Source: Arthrobacter sp. ov118 (GTDB lineage: Bacteria > Actinomycetota > Actinomycetes > Actinomycetales > Micrococcaceae). Taken from it: a stretch of 64,000 nt of DNA. The notes beneath the pieces were generated by a model that was not told the origin of the DNA, ran no database searches, and was given only the letters and a program-made list of their open reading frames with translations. Location of the stretch: assembly GCF_900116495.1 (NCBI RefSeq), contig NZ_FPAY01000001.1, positions 558,001-622,000 of the forward strand, written 5' to 3'. Shown piece after piece: positions 43,126 to 52,018 of the stretch; position 1 is the first letter of the stretch, and each line of letters begins with the position of its first letter. Made by a program: the position numbers and the translations under genes.

Positions 43126-43542
43126 ATGACGCCCGAGGCCGGCAGCACCGAGTTGTGGAAGATCACCCTCGGCGAGCTCGACGAGAAGATGGGCGTGAAG
43201 ATTGTCGAGGAGTCCGTGGACCGGGTGGTGGCGACCATGCCGGTGGCGGGCAACCGGCAGTCGTTCGGGCTCCTGCACGGCGGCGCCTCGCTGGCCGTGG
43301 GCGAGGCGGTGGGCTCCTGGGCGGCCGTGATCCATGCCAGCACGCTGGGCAAGACGGCCGTGGGCGTTGACGTTTCGGCCACGCACCACAGGTCGGCGCG
43401 GGAAGGGACCATCACCATCACGGCAACGCCGATCCATCTGGGCGGCACCCTGACCACCCACGAGGTGCTGATCACCAACGACGCCGGCCAGCGGCTTTGC
43501 ACACTGCGGATCACCAACCTGCTGCTGGACCGCAAGGCGTAA
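43126..43542 (+). CDS. PaaI-like hotdog thioesterase 2
   Basis: A 138-residue hotdog-fold thioesterase, divergent from paaZ and sharing its operator. The conserved part is NRQSFGLLHGGASLAVGEAVGSWAA (key words HGG and the Glu of GEAVG), followed by GVDVSATHHRSAREGTITITATPIH and the strand LCTLRITNLLLDRK. CAAAGGAGACGTT supplies a good ribosome binding site. Unlike the PaaI at 36652 it has no Ala/Pro insertion and resembles 1,4-dihydroxy-2-naphthoyl-CoA-type thioesterases. It may also act in menaquinone synthesis, but operator and position favour phenylacetate catabolism. Confidence 0.88.
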   Translation: MTPEAGSTELWKITLGELDEKMGVKIVEESVDRVVATMPVAGNRQSFGLLHGGASLAVGEAVGSWAAVIHASTLGKTAVGVDVSATHHRSAREGTITITATPIHLGGTLTTHEVLITNDAGQRLCTLRITNLLLDRKA

Positions 43543-43714
43543 CGGGCCGCAAGGCGTGACGTGGCGGGCCCCGGGATCGCCGGTCTCGAGGACAAAGCGG
43601 AGCGCGGGTAGGGCCAATAGACCCAATTAACCGGCGGGCGCCGACGGTAGATTGGAAGCGCCGTCGAGTCGCCCACCACCGCCCGCACCATCCTGTCGCC
43701 GGAAGGGAACCACC

Positions 43715-44917
43715 ATGCTCTCGGACACCTCTCTGCCCGTCATCAAGGCCACGCTGCCCGTGGTGGGTGAGCACATCGAGGAAATCGCGAAGCGCTTCTA
43801 CAAACACATGTTCGAGGCGCGGCCGGACCTGCTGGACGGACTCTTCAACCGGGGCAACCAGGCCGACGGCCGCCAGCAGCAGGCCCTGGCGGGATCCATC
43901 GCTGCGTTCGCCGGGATGCTGGTGGACAAACCCGACCAGTTGCCGGACCATCTCCTTTCGCGGGTGGCCCACAAACACGTCTCGCTGGGCTTGGCGCCGG
44001 ACCAGTACCAGGTTGTCCACGACCACTTGATGTGGGCCATTGTGGACGTGCTCGGGGACGCGGTCACGCCCGACGTCGCCGCCGCTTGGGACGAGGTCTA
44101 CTGGCTGATGGCAAACCTGCTCATCAACAAGGAGCGTGGGCTCTACAACGCCGTGCACCTGGCTCCCGAAACGATCTGGCGGACATGGCGGGTGGCCCAG
44201 CGGATCCAGGAGACGGCCGACGTGGTGACGTTCGTTGTTGAACGGACCGACGAACGCGAGGTCAAGCCGTCCCTGCCCGGGCAGTACGTGACCATCAAGA
44301 TGCGCATGCCCGACGGCGTGCAGCAACCGCGGCAGTACAGCCTGACCAGGGCCGATGACGGACTGCACCGGGAGTTCGCGGTGAAGCGGGTGCACGGGGG
44401 GCAGACCCCGGACGGGGAAATGTCCAACCTGCTCCACGACCATATCCGATTGGGCGACGAGGTGGTGCTGTCAGCACCGTTCGGCGACGTGGTCCTCGAG
44501 TACACTGACCGGCCCCTGGTCCTGGCCAGCGCGGGCATCGGCATCACGCCGATGGCCGGCATGCTGTCCCACCTGGTGAAATCCGGCTCCCAACGACGCG
44601 TGATGCTCCTGCATGCCGACGACAGCCCGGACTCGTTCCCCCTCCGGGCGCAGGTCAGCGAAGACCTCGCGAAACTTGCGGACGGGTCACTGCACCCTTG
44701 GTTCCTCAATGCCGACGAGGGCGCAGAGCCGTCCGCATACTCGGGGTTCATGGATGTCAGGGTGCTTGACTACCCCGAGGACGCCGAATACTACCTCTGT
44801 GGACCGCTGCCCTTCCTGAAATCAGTCCGGAGCGCCCTCGTGGCTAGCGGCGTACCGGCGAAGGACATCCAGTACGAGGTGTTCGGCCCCGACCTATGGC
44901 TGGCGGACTTCGCGTAG
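43715..44917 (+). CDS. hmp: Flavohaemoglobin, nitric oxide dioxygenase
   Basis: Converts NO and O2 to nitrate with NAD(P)H. The 400-residue product has an N-terminal globin domain (about 1-140) with the proximal His in HKHVSLGLAPDQY and YKHMFEARPDLL. The FAD domain has GQYVTIKMRMPDG and QPRQYSLTRADDG, and the NAD domain has LASAGIGITPMAGMLSHL and DAEYYLCGPLPFLKSV. GGAAGGGAACCACC precedes the ATG. It is not part of the paa units. No NO-responsive regulator is adjacent. Confidence 0.97.
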   Translation: MLSDTSLPVIKATLPVVGEHIEEIAKRFYKHMFEARPDLLDGLFNRGNQADGRQQQALAGSIAAFAGMLVDKPDQLPDHLLSRVAHKHVSLGLAPDQYQVVHDHLMWAIVDVLGDAVTPDVAAAWDEVYWLMANLLINKERGLYNAVHLAPETIWRTWRVAQRIQETADVVTFVVERTDEREVKPSLPGQYVTIKMRMPDGVQQPRQYSLTRADDGLHREFAVKRVHGGQTPDGEMSNLLHDHIRLGDEVVLSAPFGDVVLEYTDRPLVLASAGIGITPMAGMLSHLVKSGSQRRVMLLHADDSPDSFPLRAQVSEDLAKLADGSLHPWFLNADEGAEPSAYSGFMDVRVLDYPEDAEYYLCGPLPFLKSVRSALVASGVPAKDIQYEVFGPDLWLADFA

Positions 44918-44950
44918 GCGCGGGTTCGAAACCATCAAGGTCGCGGAAAC

Positions 44951-44986
44951 CTGCGGGGTCGCCGGGACGTTACGGCGACCCCGCAG
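44951..44986. terminator. Hairpin between hmp and the wall-anchored protease
   Basis: CTGCGGGGTCGCCG (44951-44964) and CGGCGACCCCGCAG (44973-44986) form a perfect 14-bp stem with an eight-base loop in a convergent gene gap. A third half-copy, CCGGCGACCCC, follows at 44991-45001. The core GCGGGGTC is shared with the family A palindromes, so this may be a related mobile palindrome used as a terminator. Confidence 0.7.
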
Positions 44987-45021
44987 CGTTCCGGCGACCC
45001 CTGGTCTGTAGCCCACCGCCG

Positions 45022-47784
45022 CTAGCTGGCTTTCCGGCGCCGGCTGAAGGCCACGCAGGCCGCGCCCAGCAGAAGGGCGCCGGCTCCCAGACCTGCGGCG
45101 GACAACAGCCCGCCGGCTCCCGTGCTGGCCAACTGCCCCCCACTGCCCGGAGCCGCCCCGCCCACCTTGACGGAGGTGTCCGACGGCGGGACGGGAGCCG
45201 GCGCCGGGCTTGAGGGCTCGTTAGGCGCCGCCCCCGGCCCGCTGGTGGTCGGCTGATTGGCGGCCGGCTGGTTGGCGGCCGGCTGGTTGGCCGTGGGCTG
45301 GCTCGGCTCTGTCGGCTCGCTGGGGGCGGGGGTCTTTTCCGGATCACCGGCGGAAGCGGGCGCGGCGTCGATCGTGAAGGCTAGGGCGGTCGGAAGCGAA
45401 ACGACGTCATCGACGGCCTGGGTCACCGTCAGCCTGTGCGCGCCGACGGCCAGTCCGTCGGGGAATGGGACGCTCCACTGGCCGCCGGAACCAGCCGTGG
45501 CGGATCCAATAACTATCCCGTCCACCGAGATGGTCACCGTGGCACCGCCAGCGGCGCTGCCCGAAATCCTCGCGGGCAGGGCGTCCTGACGGAAGTGTAT
45601 GCCCTCACGGGTGCCTGACACTGCCGGGGCCGGCGGAATGACCGTATAGCGGCCGGTGACCGAAGGGCTGTCCGCCTGCCCCGGGGCGGTCAGTACGGCC
45701 GTGACCGAGACGACTCCGAAGGCAGGCTGATCGGCCACCCCGATGCTCCAGCGGCCGTCCGCAGCGACCACTCCGGACCCGGTGAGGTCGCCGGAGAGCC
45801 GCACGGTCCGCCCTGGCTCGCCGGTGCCCGCAATCGTTTCGATGGCTGTCAGCGCTGGGCCCTCCAGCGGAGCCGTGATGACAGGAACCGCGAGGCGGGA
45901 TAGCTCCACGGACATGGCGGTTGCGCCGGAGCGGCTGAATCCGTTCACGGTTTCCGCGGAGAACCTGAACGGCCCTGCCGTCGGCGGTGCGGGGAACGAC
46001 CAGTTTCCCGATGCGTCGACGGGCACTTCCACCTGGCCGGACTTCTGGCCTTGGACGCTGATGCGGACCTTGGAGTTCGGTGCCACCACGGAAGCCGGCC
46101 CGGCGGCCACATGGCCGGTGATGGGCTCACCGGCGCTGACGGTGCCGTTGGCGGGCGAAGTGAGTTCCGGCTTGTTCAGGAACAGCCGCAGTTGGATGCC
46201 ACCGGGGATCCGGGCGGCCGCGTCCTCGAGAGTCGTCGCGATGGCCCGGGTCTGCACGCCGCCGTCGCTTTCCGCTCCGGTGTGCGTGCCCACGGCGAAG
46301 TTTCCGCTGATCCACGGGCCGCCGGAGTCGCCGGGACGGGACTTGACGGTGGTGGAATCAAAGCCGTTCATCGCGCGGAGGTCGTTGTCGTAGTTCGGCG
46401 GCAGGGAATTGGGTCCGGGGATGACCCACTTTCCTACTGAGTCCACGGTGCCGCAGGACCAGCCGAGGCTCCGTCCCGAGCGGCATACCGGCTGGCCCGG
46501 GAAGGGGGCCACTGTTCCGACGATCTTCACGGACGTAGGCCCCGGATCGGAGGGGTTGTCCCACCTGGTGACGGCGGGCTGGAGGTCCAGGCCGCTCCTG
46601 ATGCCTTGGAGGACGGCGATGTCCGTGCCGACGTTGGATCCGTCCGCCGCGAGCGTGGAGTTGTCCGGGCCGCCGAACTGGCTGAACCCAAAGGCCCCCA
46701 GGGAACCGGTGGCCGCACCCGAACCCGCGCCGCCGGCCGCCGGCGCGCCCGCAGGATTTTCAATCTCGGTGTGCTTCGCGGCGCCGTCGGCGGCGCAGTG
46801 TCCGGCCGTCAGCACCAGCGGCTCGCCGGCGGGGCCGAAGGCTCCGAACCCGGCCGAGCAGACGGTCCGGCCGTCAATGATGTACCCCTCGCCGCCAAAG
46901 AAGTCCTCTTCCGTGGTGATCCGCGATCCTTGTTCCAGGGCTACGTTGGCGTAGCGGGCCACGAAGTCAGCCGGGGACATCTTCAGCTTGGCGCCCGGCG
47001 TTCCCCCCGGCGCAGCGTCCGGACCCGCACCAGAGGGATCAGAGCCAGCACCGGAGACGGGATCGGATTCAGCCGCACTGGATTGGGCGGTGGTGGTGCC
47101 GCCCGTACGGATGATGAAGTGGCCGTTGGCGTAGGTTACCGCCTGCAGTCCGGTGGCGCCGACGTCGCGTACATAGGCCTCGAACAGCTGTTGGGTGCTG
47201 GAGGCCACGAGCTCCGCGGCCGAGGGTGCCGCGCCCGCGGGGGCCGTGGCTGCAGGGGTGGCTGCGGCCGGGGCGGCAAGCACGAAGGCGGCGGTGCCGG
47301 CTTTCAGCCCGGCCTGGTTCTTTTCGTCCGCCGCCTTCTTTTCGTCTATGCGGTTCAGTTCGTCCACGCGTGCCTGCAGTCCGGCACCACTGCCTTCAAC
47401 GACGATCGTGCCGCCGTCCAACCGGACCCCCACGTAGCCGGGAAGCCCGCGCAGGGAGGGCACGGCGTCGGCAGCCTGCCTGGCCAGGGCACCGGCGGCG
47501 TCGAATTCCGCCATGGTCATGCCGAGGTCCCGCCGCACGGCCTCGGCCAGGCCGTCGCCGCTGAGCGTTGCGCCGGGAACTGGGGAGGCCGCTAGGAAGT
47601 CGGCCGATGACTGCGAAGGGACCTGCGACGGCGGCTCGGCCGGCGGCGAAGGGACAGTGGACGAGCCGGCCGGCGCACCTGTTCCGGATTCGGCGAACGC
47701 CGGCACGGCGGAAAAGGAAGCGGCGAGCGCGAGGGCGAGGGCCGCGGCGGTCCGCACCACCGGCTGGAACTTCGGAGTCTGCAC
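45022..47784 (-). CDS. Wall-anchored trypsin-like serine protease with Ig-like repeats
   Basis: A 920-residue secreted protein. Signal peptide at 1-31 (ALALALAASFSAVPAFAES), then a prodomain-like region to about 270. The chymotrypsin-fold domain has His329 in LTAGHC, Asp388 in GTDIAVLQ and Ser487 in GDSGGP, an intact catalytic triad of the streptogrisin/alpha-lytic type. Three or four Ig-like modules (starting near LTSPANGTVSAGEPITGH, VPVITAPLEGPAL and PAVSGTREG) follow. The C-terminus has a Pro/Asn/Gln tail with repeated QPAAN, then LASTG, a hydrophobic segment and a basic tail, which is an LAXTG-type (class E sortase) signal. The sortase is not in the window. Confidence 0.9.
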   Translation of the reverse strand: MQTPKFQPVVRTAAALALALAASFSAVPAFAESGTGAPAGSSTVPSPPAEPPSQVPSQSSADFLAASPVPGATLSGDGLAEAVRRDLGMTMAEFDAAGALARQAADAVPSLRGLPGYVGVRLDGGTIVVEGSGAGLQARVDELNRIDEKKAADEKNQAGLKAGTAAFVLAAPAAATPAATAPAGAAPSAAELVASSTQQLFEAYVRDVGATGLQAVTYANGHFIIRTGGTTTAQSSAAESDPVSGAGSDPSGAGPDAAPGGTPGAKLKMSPADFVARYANVALEQGSRITTEEDFFGGEGYIIDGRTVCSAGFGAFGPAGEPLVLTAGHCAADGAAKHTEIENPAGAPAAGGAGSGAATGSLGAFGFSQFGGPDNSTLAADGSNVGTDIAVLQGIRSGLDLQPAVTRWDNPSDPGPTSVKIVGTVAPFPGQPVCRSGRSLGWSCGTVDSVGKWVIPGPNSLPPNYDNDLRAMNGFDSTTVKSRPGDSGGPWISGNFAVGTHTGAESDGGVQTRAIATTLEDAAARIPGGIQLRLFLNKPELTSPANGTVSAGEPITGHVAAGPASVVAPNSKVRISVQGQKSGQVEVPVDASGNWSFPAPPTAGPFRFSAETVNGFSRSGATAMSVELSRLAVPVITAPLEGPALTAIETIAGTGEPGRTVRLSGDLTGSGVVAADGRWSIGVADQPAFGVVSVTAVLTAPGQADSPSVTGRYTVIPPAPAVSGTREGIHFRQDALPARISGSAAGGATVTISVDGIVIGSATAGSGGQWSVPFPDGLAVGAHRLTVTQAVDDVVSLPTALAFTIDAAPASAGDPEKTPAPSEPTEPSQPTANQPAANQPAANQPTTSGPGAAPNEPSSPAPAPVPPSDTSVKVGGAAPGSGGQLASTGAGGLLSAAGLGAGALLLGAACVAFSRRRKAS

Positions 47785-47793
47785 TCCGCTACC

Positions 47794-48543
47794 CTATCTG
47801 CCCACCTTGGCCAGGATCGCCTCCAGCTCCCGGCCCGTGAGCCCGTGGCGGCGCAAAAACTCCGCGGTGTTCAGGGACCGGACGAATTGCAGCAGGCTGG
47901 CGCCACGCTCTTCCAGCAGCGGGGACAGGACGTCGTCGGGCAGATAGCGCTCATGAGGGTGCGGGACTGCCGCGCGGCGGTGATGTTCGTTGATGCCCTG
48001 CATGGCGCGCTGGTAGCCTTGCACGATTGCCTCGTCGCTGTGCCCGGCGAGGTCCTGGATCATGGCGGCTATCATGCCGCTGCGGTCGCGCCCGGCGGAG
48101 CAGTGGATGACCACGCCGCCCTGGGCGGCAGCCAGGGCCTTGAAGACGCCGGCCAGCAGCTCAGGGAACAGTCTGGCGTTGTCGGCATAGGCGGCCGGAT
48201 GGTTCAGATACGGCACGCACAGCTTGCGGAACTCGGTGTTGGCGGGGTTTTCGGTGGAGGCCAGCACGACGTCGAAGCCAGCCAGCGCGGCCGGCCTCAC
48301 CGGAGGATCGGTCTCCCGGCGCCGGATCTCGGGTTCGTTGCGGAGATCGACGACGGTGCGGATGCCGGCGTCATGGGCCTGCCGCCAGCCGGCCTCCGTC
48401 AGCCATTCCCGGCGTCCCATCCGGTACACGTCGCCGGCGACGTGCCAGGCATTGACTGCGCCGTCCCACGCCACCGCTCCGGGCGCCGGCTTCCGTCTTC
48501 CCTTTGGCGCGGCCTCGCCTCCGGGCGTTGCGGGAATGATCAC
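47794..48543 (-). CDS. Tyrosine-protein phosphatase (Y_phosphatase3 type)
   Basis: A 249-residue phosphatase of the PTP superfamily. The P-loop is HCSAGRDRSGM, giving catalytic Cys and Arg in a CX5R motif, and the general-acid loop is near AWHVAGDVYRMGRREW. Family members dephosphorylate Tyr, Ser or phosphoinositide-like substrates; in mycobacteria a relative is the secreted MptpB, but no signal peptide is present here. The GTG at 48543 (then IIPATPGG) was chosen because the preceding frame to 49461 covers the divergent lipase gene. The start remains tentative. Confidence 0.85.
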   Translation of the reverse strand: MIIPATPGGEAAPKGRRKPAPGAVAWDGAVNAWHVAGDVYRMGRREWLTEAGWRQAHDAGIRTVVDLRNEPEIRRRETDPPVRPAALAGFDVVLASTENPANTEFRKLCVPYLNHPAAYADNARLFPELLAGVFKALAAAQGGVVIHCSAGRDRSGMIAAMIQDLAGHSDEAIVQGYQRAMQGINEHHRRAAVPHPHERYLPDDVLSPLLEERGASLLQFVRSLNTAEFLRRHGLTGRELEAILAKVGR

Positions 48544-48762
48544 CCTGAAAGCTAAGCACAAGCACCGGCGCTGATCCACGACGGGACTATGGAGGATATG
48601 CCCAACGGACCATTGGCATGGTGGGTGCTTCAGCATAGGGTGGCGGTGAACCCGGTAGCCGCCGGGCTCTTTTCGGCTCGCCGGCCGTCGGACTGACACC
48701 CCTTCGCGGCAAGTCTTCCAGGCACAGGCGCCGGAATTTGGGTGCCACGGAGGGGCAACACC

Positions 48763-49599
48763 ATGGGAACTCTGACAGTTCGACGCCGGCGAACGTCTCT
48801 GGCGGCCGGCCTCGCCACCCTGGCACTGGCGGTAGGTTTGGCGGCAGTGCCGGCGCAGGCCGTGGACAAGACCAAGTACGTCGCGCTGGGGGATTCCTAT
48901 GCCGCCGGACAGGGCGCGGGGCCATACCTGGATGATTGCTACCGCAGCGAGAACACCTATTCCGAACTGGCCGAGGACACGAGGTCCATCAAACTGGTGG
49001 CCAACGCAGCGTGCAGCGGGAAAACGACCCACGACGTCGTGAAAACCCAGCTGAAGCGGCTGAACAAGTCCACTGAGCTCGTCACCATCACTGCTGGCGG
49101 CAACAACCTCCGGGTTGGGGCAATCTTCACGGACTGCAGCGCTGCCATGGTGGATCCCTCCGTCGGTCCGCAGTGCAATGCCGCCATCGCCTTCGCGGCG
49201 GGCGAGATCGTCAGCAAAAGACTGGCCAGTGACGTGATCACCATGATCCAGAGCGTCAAGTCTGCGGCGCCCCGCGCCAGGATTGTAGTGACCGGCTATC
49301 CCTACCTCTACGATCCGGTCGCCCCCGGTCGCACCGATCCGATGTCCCTGTTCATCTACAAAGCCTCGCTTCTGGCTGACGGCCTGAACGCGTCCATCGC
49401 CTCTGCTGCCTGGGCCACCGGAGCGGAATACGTCGACGTCAGGGCCGCATTCGCCGGCCACGGCATCAACTCAGCAGCCCCGTGGATCAATCTCGACCTT
49501 TCGGCCCTGAGCAGTCCGGATAACTTCCACCCGAACGCCAAGGGCTACGAGGCGTACTTCGCTTCCCTTAGCGAGGCCAAAGCTTACTCGGCTCCCTAA
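48763..49599 (+). CDS. Secreted SGNH-fold lipase/esterase
   Basis: A 278-residue secreted hydrolase. Residues 1-33 form a signal peptide (RRRRTSLAAGLATLALAVG, cleavage after AQA). Block I is ALGDSYAAGQG with nucleophile Ser45; block III is TAGGNN; block V is SSPDNFHPNAKGY with Asp and His. Pairs of cysteines (CYRSE, ACSGK, DCSAA, PQCNA) suggest disulfides, as in the Streptomyces scabies esterase family. GGAGGGG lies seven bases before the ATG. It is divergent from the phosphatase gene; the stop overlaps the convergent GNAT stop by four bases. Confidence 0.92.
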   Translation: MGTLTVRRRRTSLAAGLATLALAVGLAAVPAQAVDKTKYVALGDSYAAGQGAGPYLDDCYRSENTYSELAEDTRSIKLVANAACSGKTTHDVVKTQLKRLNKSTELVTITAGGNNLRVGAIFTDCSAAMVDPSVGPQCNAAIAFAAGEIVSKRLASDVITMIQSVKSAAPRARIVVTGYPYLYDPVAPGRTDPMSLFIYKASLLADGLNASIASAAWATGAEYVDVRAAFAGHGINSAAPWINLDLSALSSPDNFHPNAKGYEAYFASLSEAKAYSAP

Positions 49600-50216
49600 G
49601 GCCGATTCGCCAGCCGGGCCTCGAGGCCGTTGCGGACCATGGGCCATTCGTGTTCGAGGATGGAAAACACCACGGTGTCCCTGAGGATCCCGTCGGCCGT
49701 GCGGGCGTGGCTGCGCAGCACCCCGTCCTGCTTGGCGCCCAGCCGGGCGATCGCGTCACGGGACTGGTGGTTGAGCCAGTGCGTGCGGAATTCGACGGCG
49801 GGGCAGCCGAGGGTCTCGAACGCGTGCCGCAGCAGCAGGAGCTTGGAGTCGGGGTTGGTGCCGCTGCCGTGCGCGGAGGCGGCGTTCCAGGTGGAGCCGA
49901 TCTCCACCCGGGGCGTGGCGGCGTCGATATTCATGTACGTCGTCATCCCGATCACTGCCCCGGGACCGCCGGTGGCCGGGTCGATCAAACGGGTGGTGAA
50001 CGCAAGCATGGACCCGCGCTCCTGCAGTGCCAGTCGCCGGTCAATCTCGGCCGCCATCTGATCCGGAGCGGGCACTGAGGTGTACCAGAGCTTCCAGAGT
50101 TCGCCGTCGCGCACGGCCTCCACGAGGCCGTCGTGATGGGCACGGCTCAGCGGCTCGAGGATGACAAACTTGCCCCTGAGGGTCACCGGAACGATGCCGG
50201 TTTCGATGGAAGTCAC
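49596..50216 (-). CDS. GNAT-family N-acetyltransferase
   Basis: A 206-residue RimJ/RimL-like acetyltransferase. The core reads GAVIGMTTYMNIDAATPRVEIGSTWN, followed by KLLLLRHAFETLGCPAVEFRTHWLNHQSRDAIARLGAKQDGVLR (key words LGCPAVEFRTH and RDAIARLGA). The usual Q/RxxGxG/A loop is replaced by AHGSGTNPDSK, a variant seen in this subfamily. Substrate unknown. It is on the minus strand, downstream of the paaJFH operon by 84 bases, without sign of pathway linkage. Confidence 0.85.
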   Translation of the reverse strand: MTSIETGIVPVTLRGKFVILEPLSRAHHDGLVEAVRDGELWKLWYTSVPAPDQMAAEIDRRLALQERGSMLAFTTRLIDPATGGPGAVIGMTTYMNIDAATPRVEIGSTWNAASAHGSGTNPDSKLLLLRHAFETLGCPAVEFRTHWLNHQSRDAIARLGAKQDGVLRSHARTADGILRDTVVFSILEHEWPMVRNGLEARLANRP

Positions 50217-50267
50217 CGCACCATCCTAGAGGCCGGCCCCGGACGGCCCGGTGGAGAGATCCCAGGC

Positions 50268-50315
50268 GGTCCGGTCGGGCGGTCCGGTCAGTCGGTCCAG
50301 TCAGTCGGTCCAGTC
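50268..50315. repeat. 13-bp tandem repeat overlapping the paaH stop
   Basis: GGTCCGGTCGGGC, GGTCCGGTCAGTC, GGTCCAGTCAGTC and GGTCCAGTC follow each other from 50268 to 50315. The last unit and a half encode the C-terminal FDWTD of the hydroxyacyl-CoA dehydrogenase. It appears to be a local slippage repeat. Confidence 0.7.
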
Positions 50316-51203
50316 GAAGAAGCCCTTGCCGGACTTGCGGCCCAGCTCACCGCGGGCCACCTTGTCGCGGAGGATCTGCGGCGGGGCGAAGCGCTCGCCG
50401 AGGGTGGACTGCAGGTATTCCGCGATGCCGAGGCGCACGTCCAGGCCCACGATGTCGGTGGTCCGCAGCGGGCCGGTAGGGTGCTTATAGCCCAGGACCA
50501 TGGCGTTGTCGATGTCTTCGGCGGTGGCCACGCCCTCCTCCACCATGCGCATTGCTTCGAGGGCGATCGCGACGCCAAGCCGGGAGGAGGCAAAGCCGGG
50601 AGCGTCGTTGACCACGACGGCGGTCTTGCCGAGGGATTCGACCCAGCCGCGGGCCGCCCGGGCCAGGGTTTCGGAAGTCTGCTCGCCGAGGACCACCTCG
50701 ATCAGCGTCGACGCGGGCACGGGATTGAAAAAGTGCAGGCCCAGGAAGTTCTGCGGCCGCTTCAGCTCACGGGCCAGGCCGTTGACCGACAGCGACGACG
50801 TGTTGGAGGCAAGGCAGGCGTCCTCGCCAAGCCGTTCCTCGATGCCGCGCAGGGCCGTCACCTTCAGGTCCCAGTCTTCCGGCACAGCCTCGACCACCAG
50901 CTGCCGGCCGGCAAAGTCGTCGTAGTCCACGGTGACGGCAAGCCGGGAGACCATTTCGTCAAGGTTGCCGTCCACAGCGCCGCGCTCAATGCTCTTGGCG
51001 GCGGCGGATTCGACCCGCTCGCGGGCGGCCTCGGCCGAAGCCTCGTCGCGCTCCACGACCAGGACGTCGGCTCCTTTGATCAGGAAGGCGTGGGCAATGC
51101 CGGCCCCCATGCGTCCGCCGCCGAGGACCCCCACGAACCGGGGAAGATCACTGCCGGGAAGATGACTGCCGGGAAGCTCTGTCGGGAGTTCGGAGTTGCT
51201 CAT
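50301..51203 (-). CDS. paaH: 3-hydroxyacyl-CoA dehydrogenase, PaaH-like
   Basis: Oxidises 3-hydroxyadipyl-CoA (or 3-hydroxybutyryl-CoA) with NAD+. The 300-residue product has the NAD-binding GVLGGGRMGAGIAHAF (GGGRMG at 28-33), the catalytic His in LGLHFFNPVPAS, and the C-terminal domain with VNDAPGFASSRLGVAIALEAM and GYKHPTGPLRTTDIVGLDVR. The N-terminal ~20 residues include a repeated GSHLP/GSDLP. It is the last gene of the paaJ-paaF-paaH unit, two bases after the hydratase stop. The PaaH name follows from operon context. Confidence 0.92.
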   Translation of the reverse strand: MSNSELPTELPGSHLPGSDLPRFVGVLGGGRMGAGIAHAFLIKGADVLVVERDEASAEAARERVESAAAKSIERGAVDGNLDEMVSRLAVTVDYDDFAGRQLVVEAVPEDWDLKVTALRGIEERLGEDACLASNTSSLSVNGLARELKRPQNFLGLHFFNPVPASTLIEVVLGEQTSETLARAARGWVESLGKTAVVVNDAPGFASSRLGVAIALEAMRMVEEGVATAEDIDNAMVLGYKHPTGPLRTTDIVGLDVRLGIAEYLQSTLGERFAPPQILRDKVARGELGRKSGKGFFDWTD

Positions 51204-51205
51204 GT

Positions 51206-52018
51206 CTACTTCTTCCCGGATTCTTGGACGGACTTCTTGTCGGTGTTCTTGGCGGTTTTCTTGTCCAAGAAGGCCTGCATGCGGTCGAACTTGGCCTGGG
51301 ACTCGAACAGAATCCCCTGCGCCAGCTGGTCGATGAGCGGATGTGCCTCCGCCGGGGCATGGAACACGGATTTGGTGATCCGCAGGGCGAGCGGGTCCTG
51401 GGCCGCGATCCGGTCGGCGAGCCGGTGCGCGGCATCCATGAGCTCGGACGGATCGTGGATTTCGGTGATGAGGTTGACCGCGAGGGCCCGGTCAGCGCGC
51501 AGCACGGCGCCGGCCAGGAGTATTTCCTTGGCGACGGGCTCCCCCACGAGTTCCTTGAGGCGCCAACTGGCCCCGGCCGCGGCGAGGATGCCGAGGCCGG
51601 TTTCGGGGTTGCCGATCCGGACGGACGGGGTGCCGATGCGGAAGTCGGCGGCGTAAGCGAGTTCGGCGCCGCCGCCCAGGCAGAAACCGTCCAGCGCAGC
51701 GATGACGGGCAGGGGCAGCTTGGCGATTCTGACGAAGATGGTGGAGTTGATGCCTTGGAGGGCGTCGTCGCGGCGGCGTTCGCGCAGCTGGGCGATGTCC
51801 GCGCCGGAGGCGAAGACGCCGTCGGTGCCGGCGATGATCAGGACCTTGGGGTGCTGTTCGAGGTGGGCGCACACGGCGTGGAGTTCGTCGACCATCTGCT
51901 GGTCGATCGCGTTGCGGACTTCGGGCCGGTTGAGCAGCACCACCATCCGGTCCTCACGTTCCTCGACGAGGAGCGTGGCGAACCCGGCGGTCTCGAGGGC
52001 CGGTTCCGGCGCCCCCAC
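51206..52018 (-). CDS. paaF: Enoyl-CoA hydratase, PaaF-like
   Basis: A crotonase-fold enzyme of 270 residues predicted to hydrate 2,3-dehydroadipyl-CoA. Oxyanion-hole motifs are FASGADIAQL and FCLGGGAELAYA; GNPETGLGI holds a catalytic Glu position. The Lys-rich C-terminal tail (about 20 residues, KKTAKNTDKKSVQESGKK) is unusual. The GTG at 52018 overlaps the thiolase stop by one base. A start further upstream would lie inside the thiolase gene. Confidence 0.88.
   Translation of the reverse strand: MGAPEPALETAGFATLLVEEREDRMVVLLNRPEVRNAIDQQMVDELHAVCAHLEQHPKVLIIAGTDGVFASGADIAQLRERRRDDALQGINSTIFVRIAKLPLPVIAALDGFCLGGGAELAYAADFRIGTPSVRIGNPETGLGILAAAGASWRLKELVGEPVAKEILLAGAVLRADRALAVNLITEIHDPSELMDAAHRLADRIAAQDPLALRITKSVFHAPAEAHPLIDQLAQGILFESQAKFDRMQAFLDKKTAKNTDKKSVQESGKK

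Noticed and set aside
48544..49461. Long N-terminal extension of the tyrosine phosphatase
   Set aside because: The extension runs through the divergent SGNH lipase gene in antisense and has no phosphatase-like sequence.
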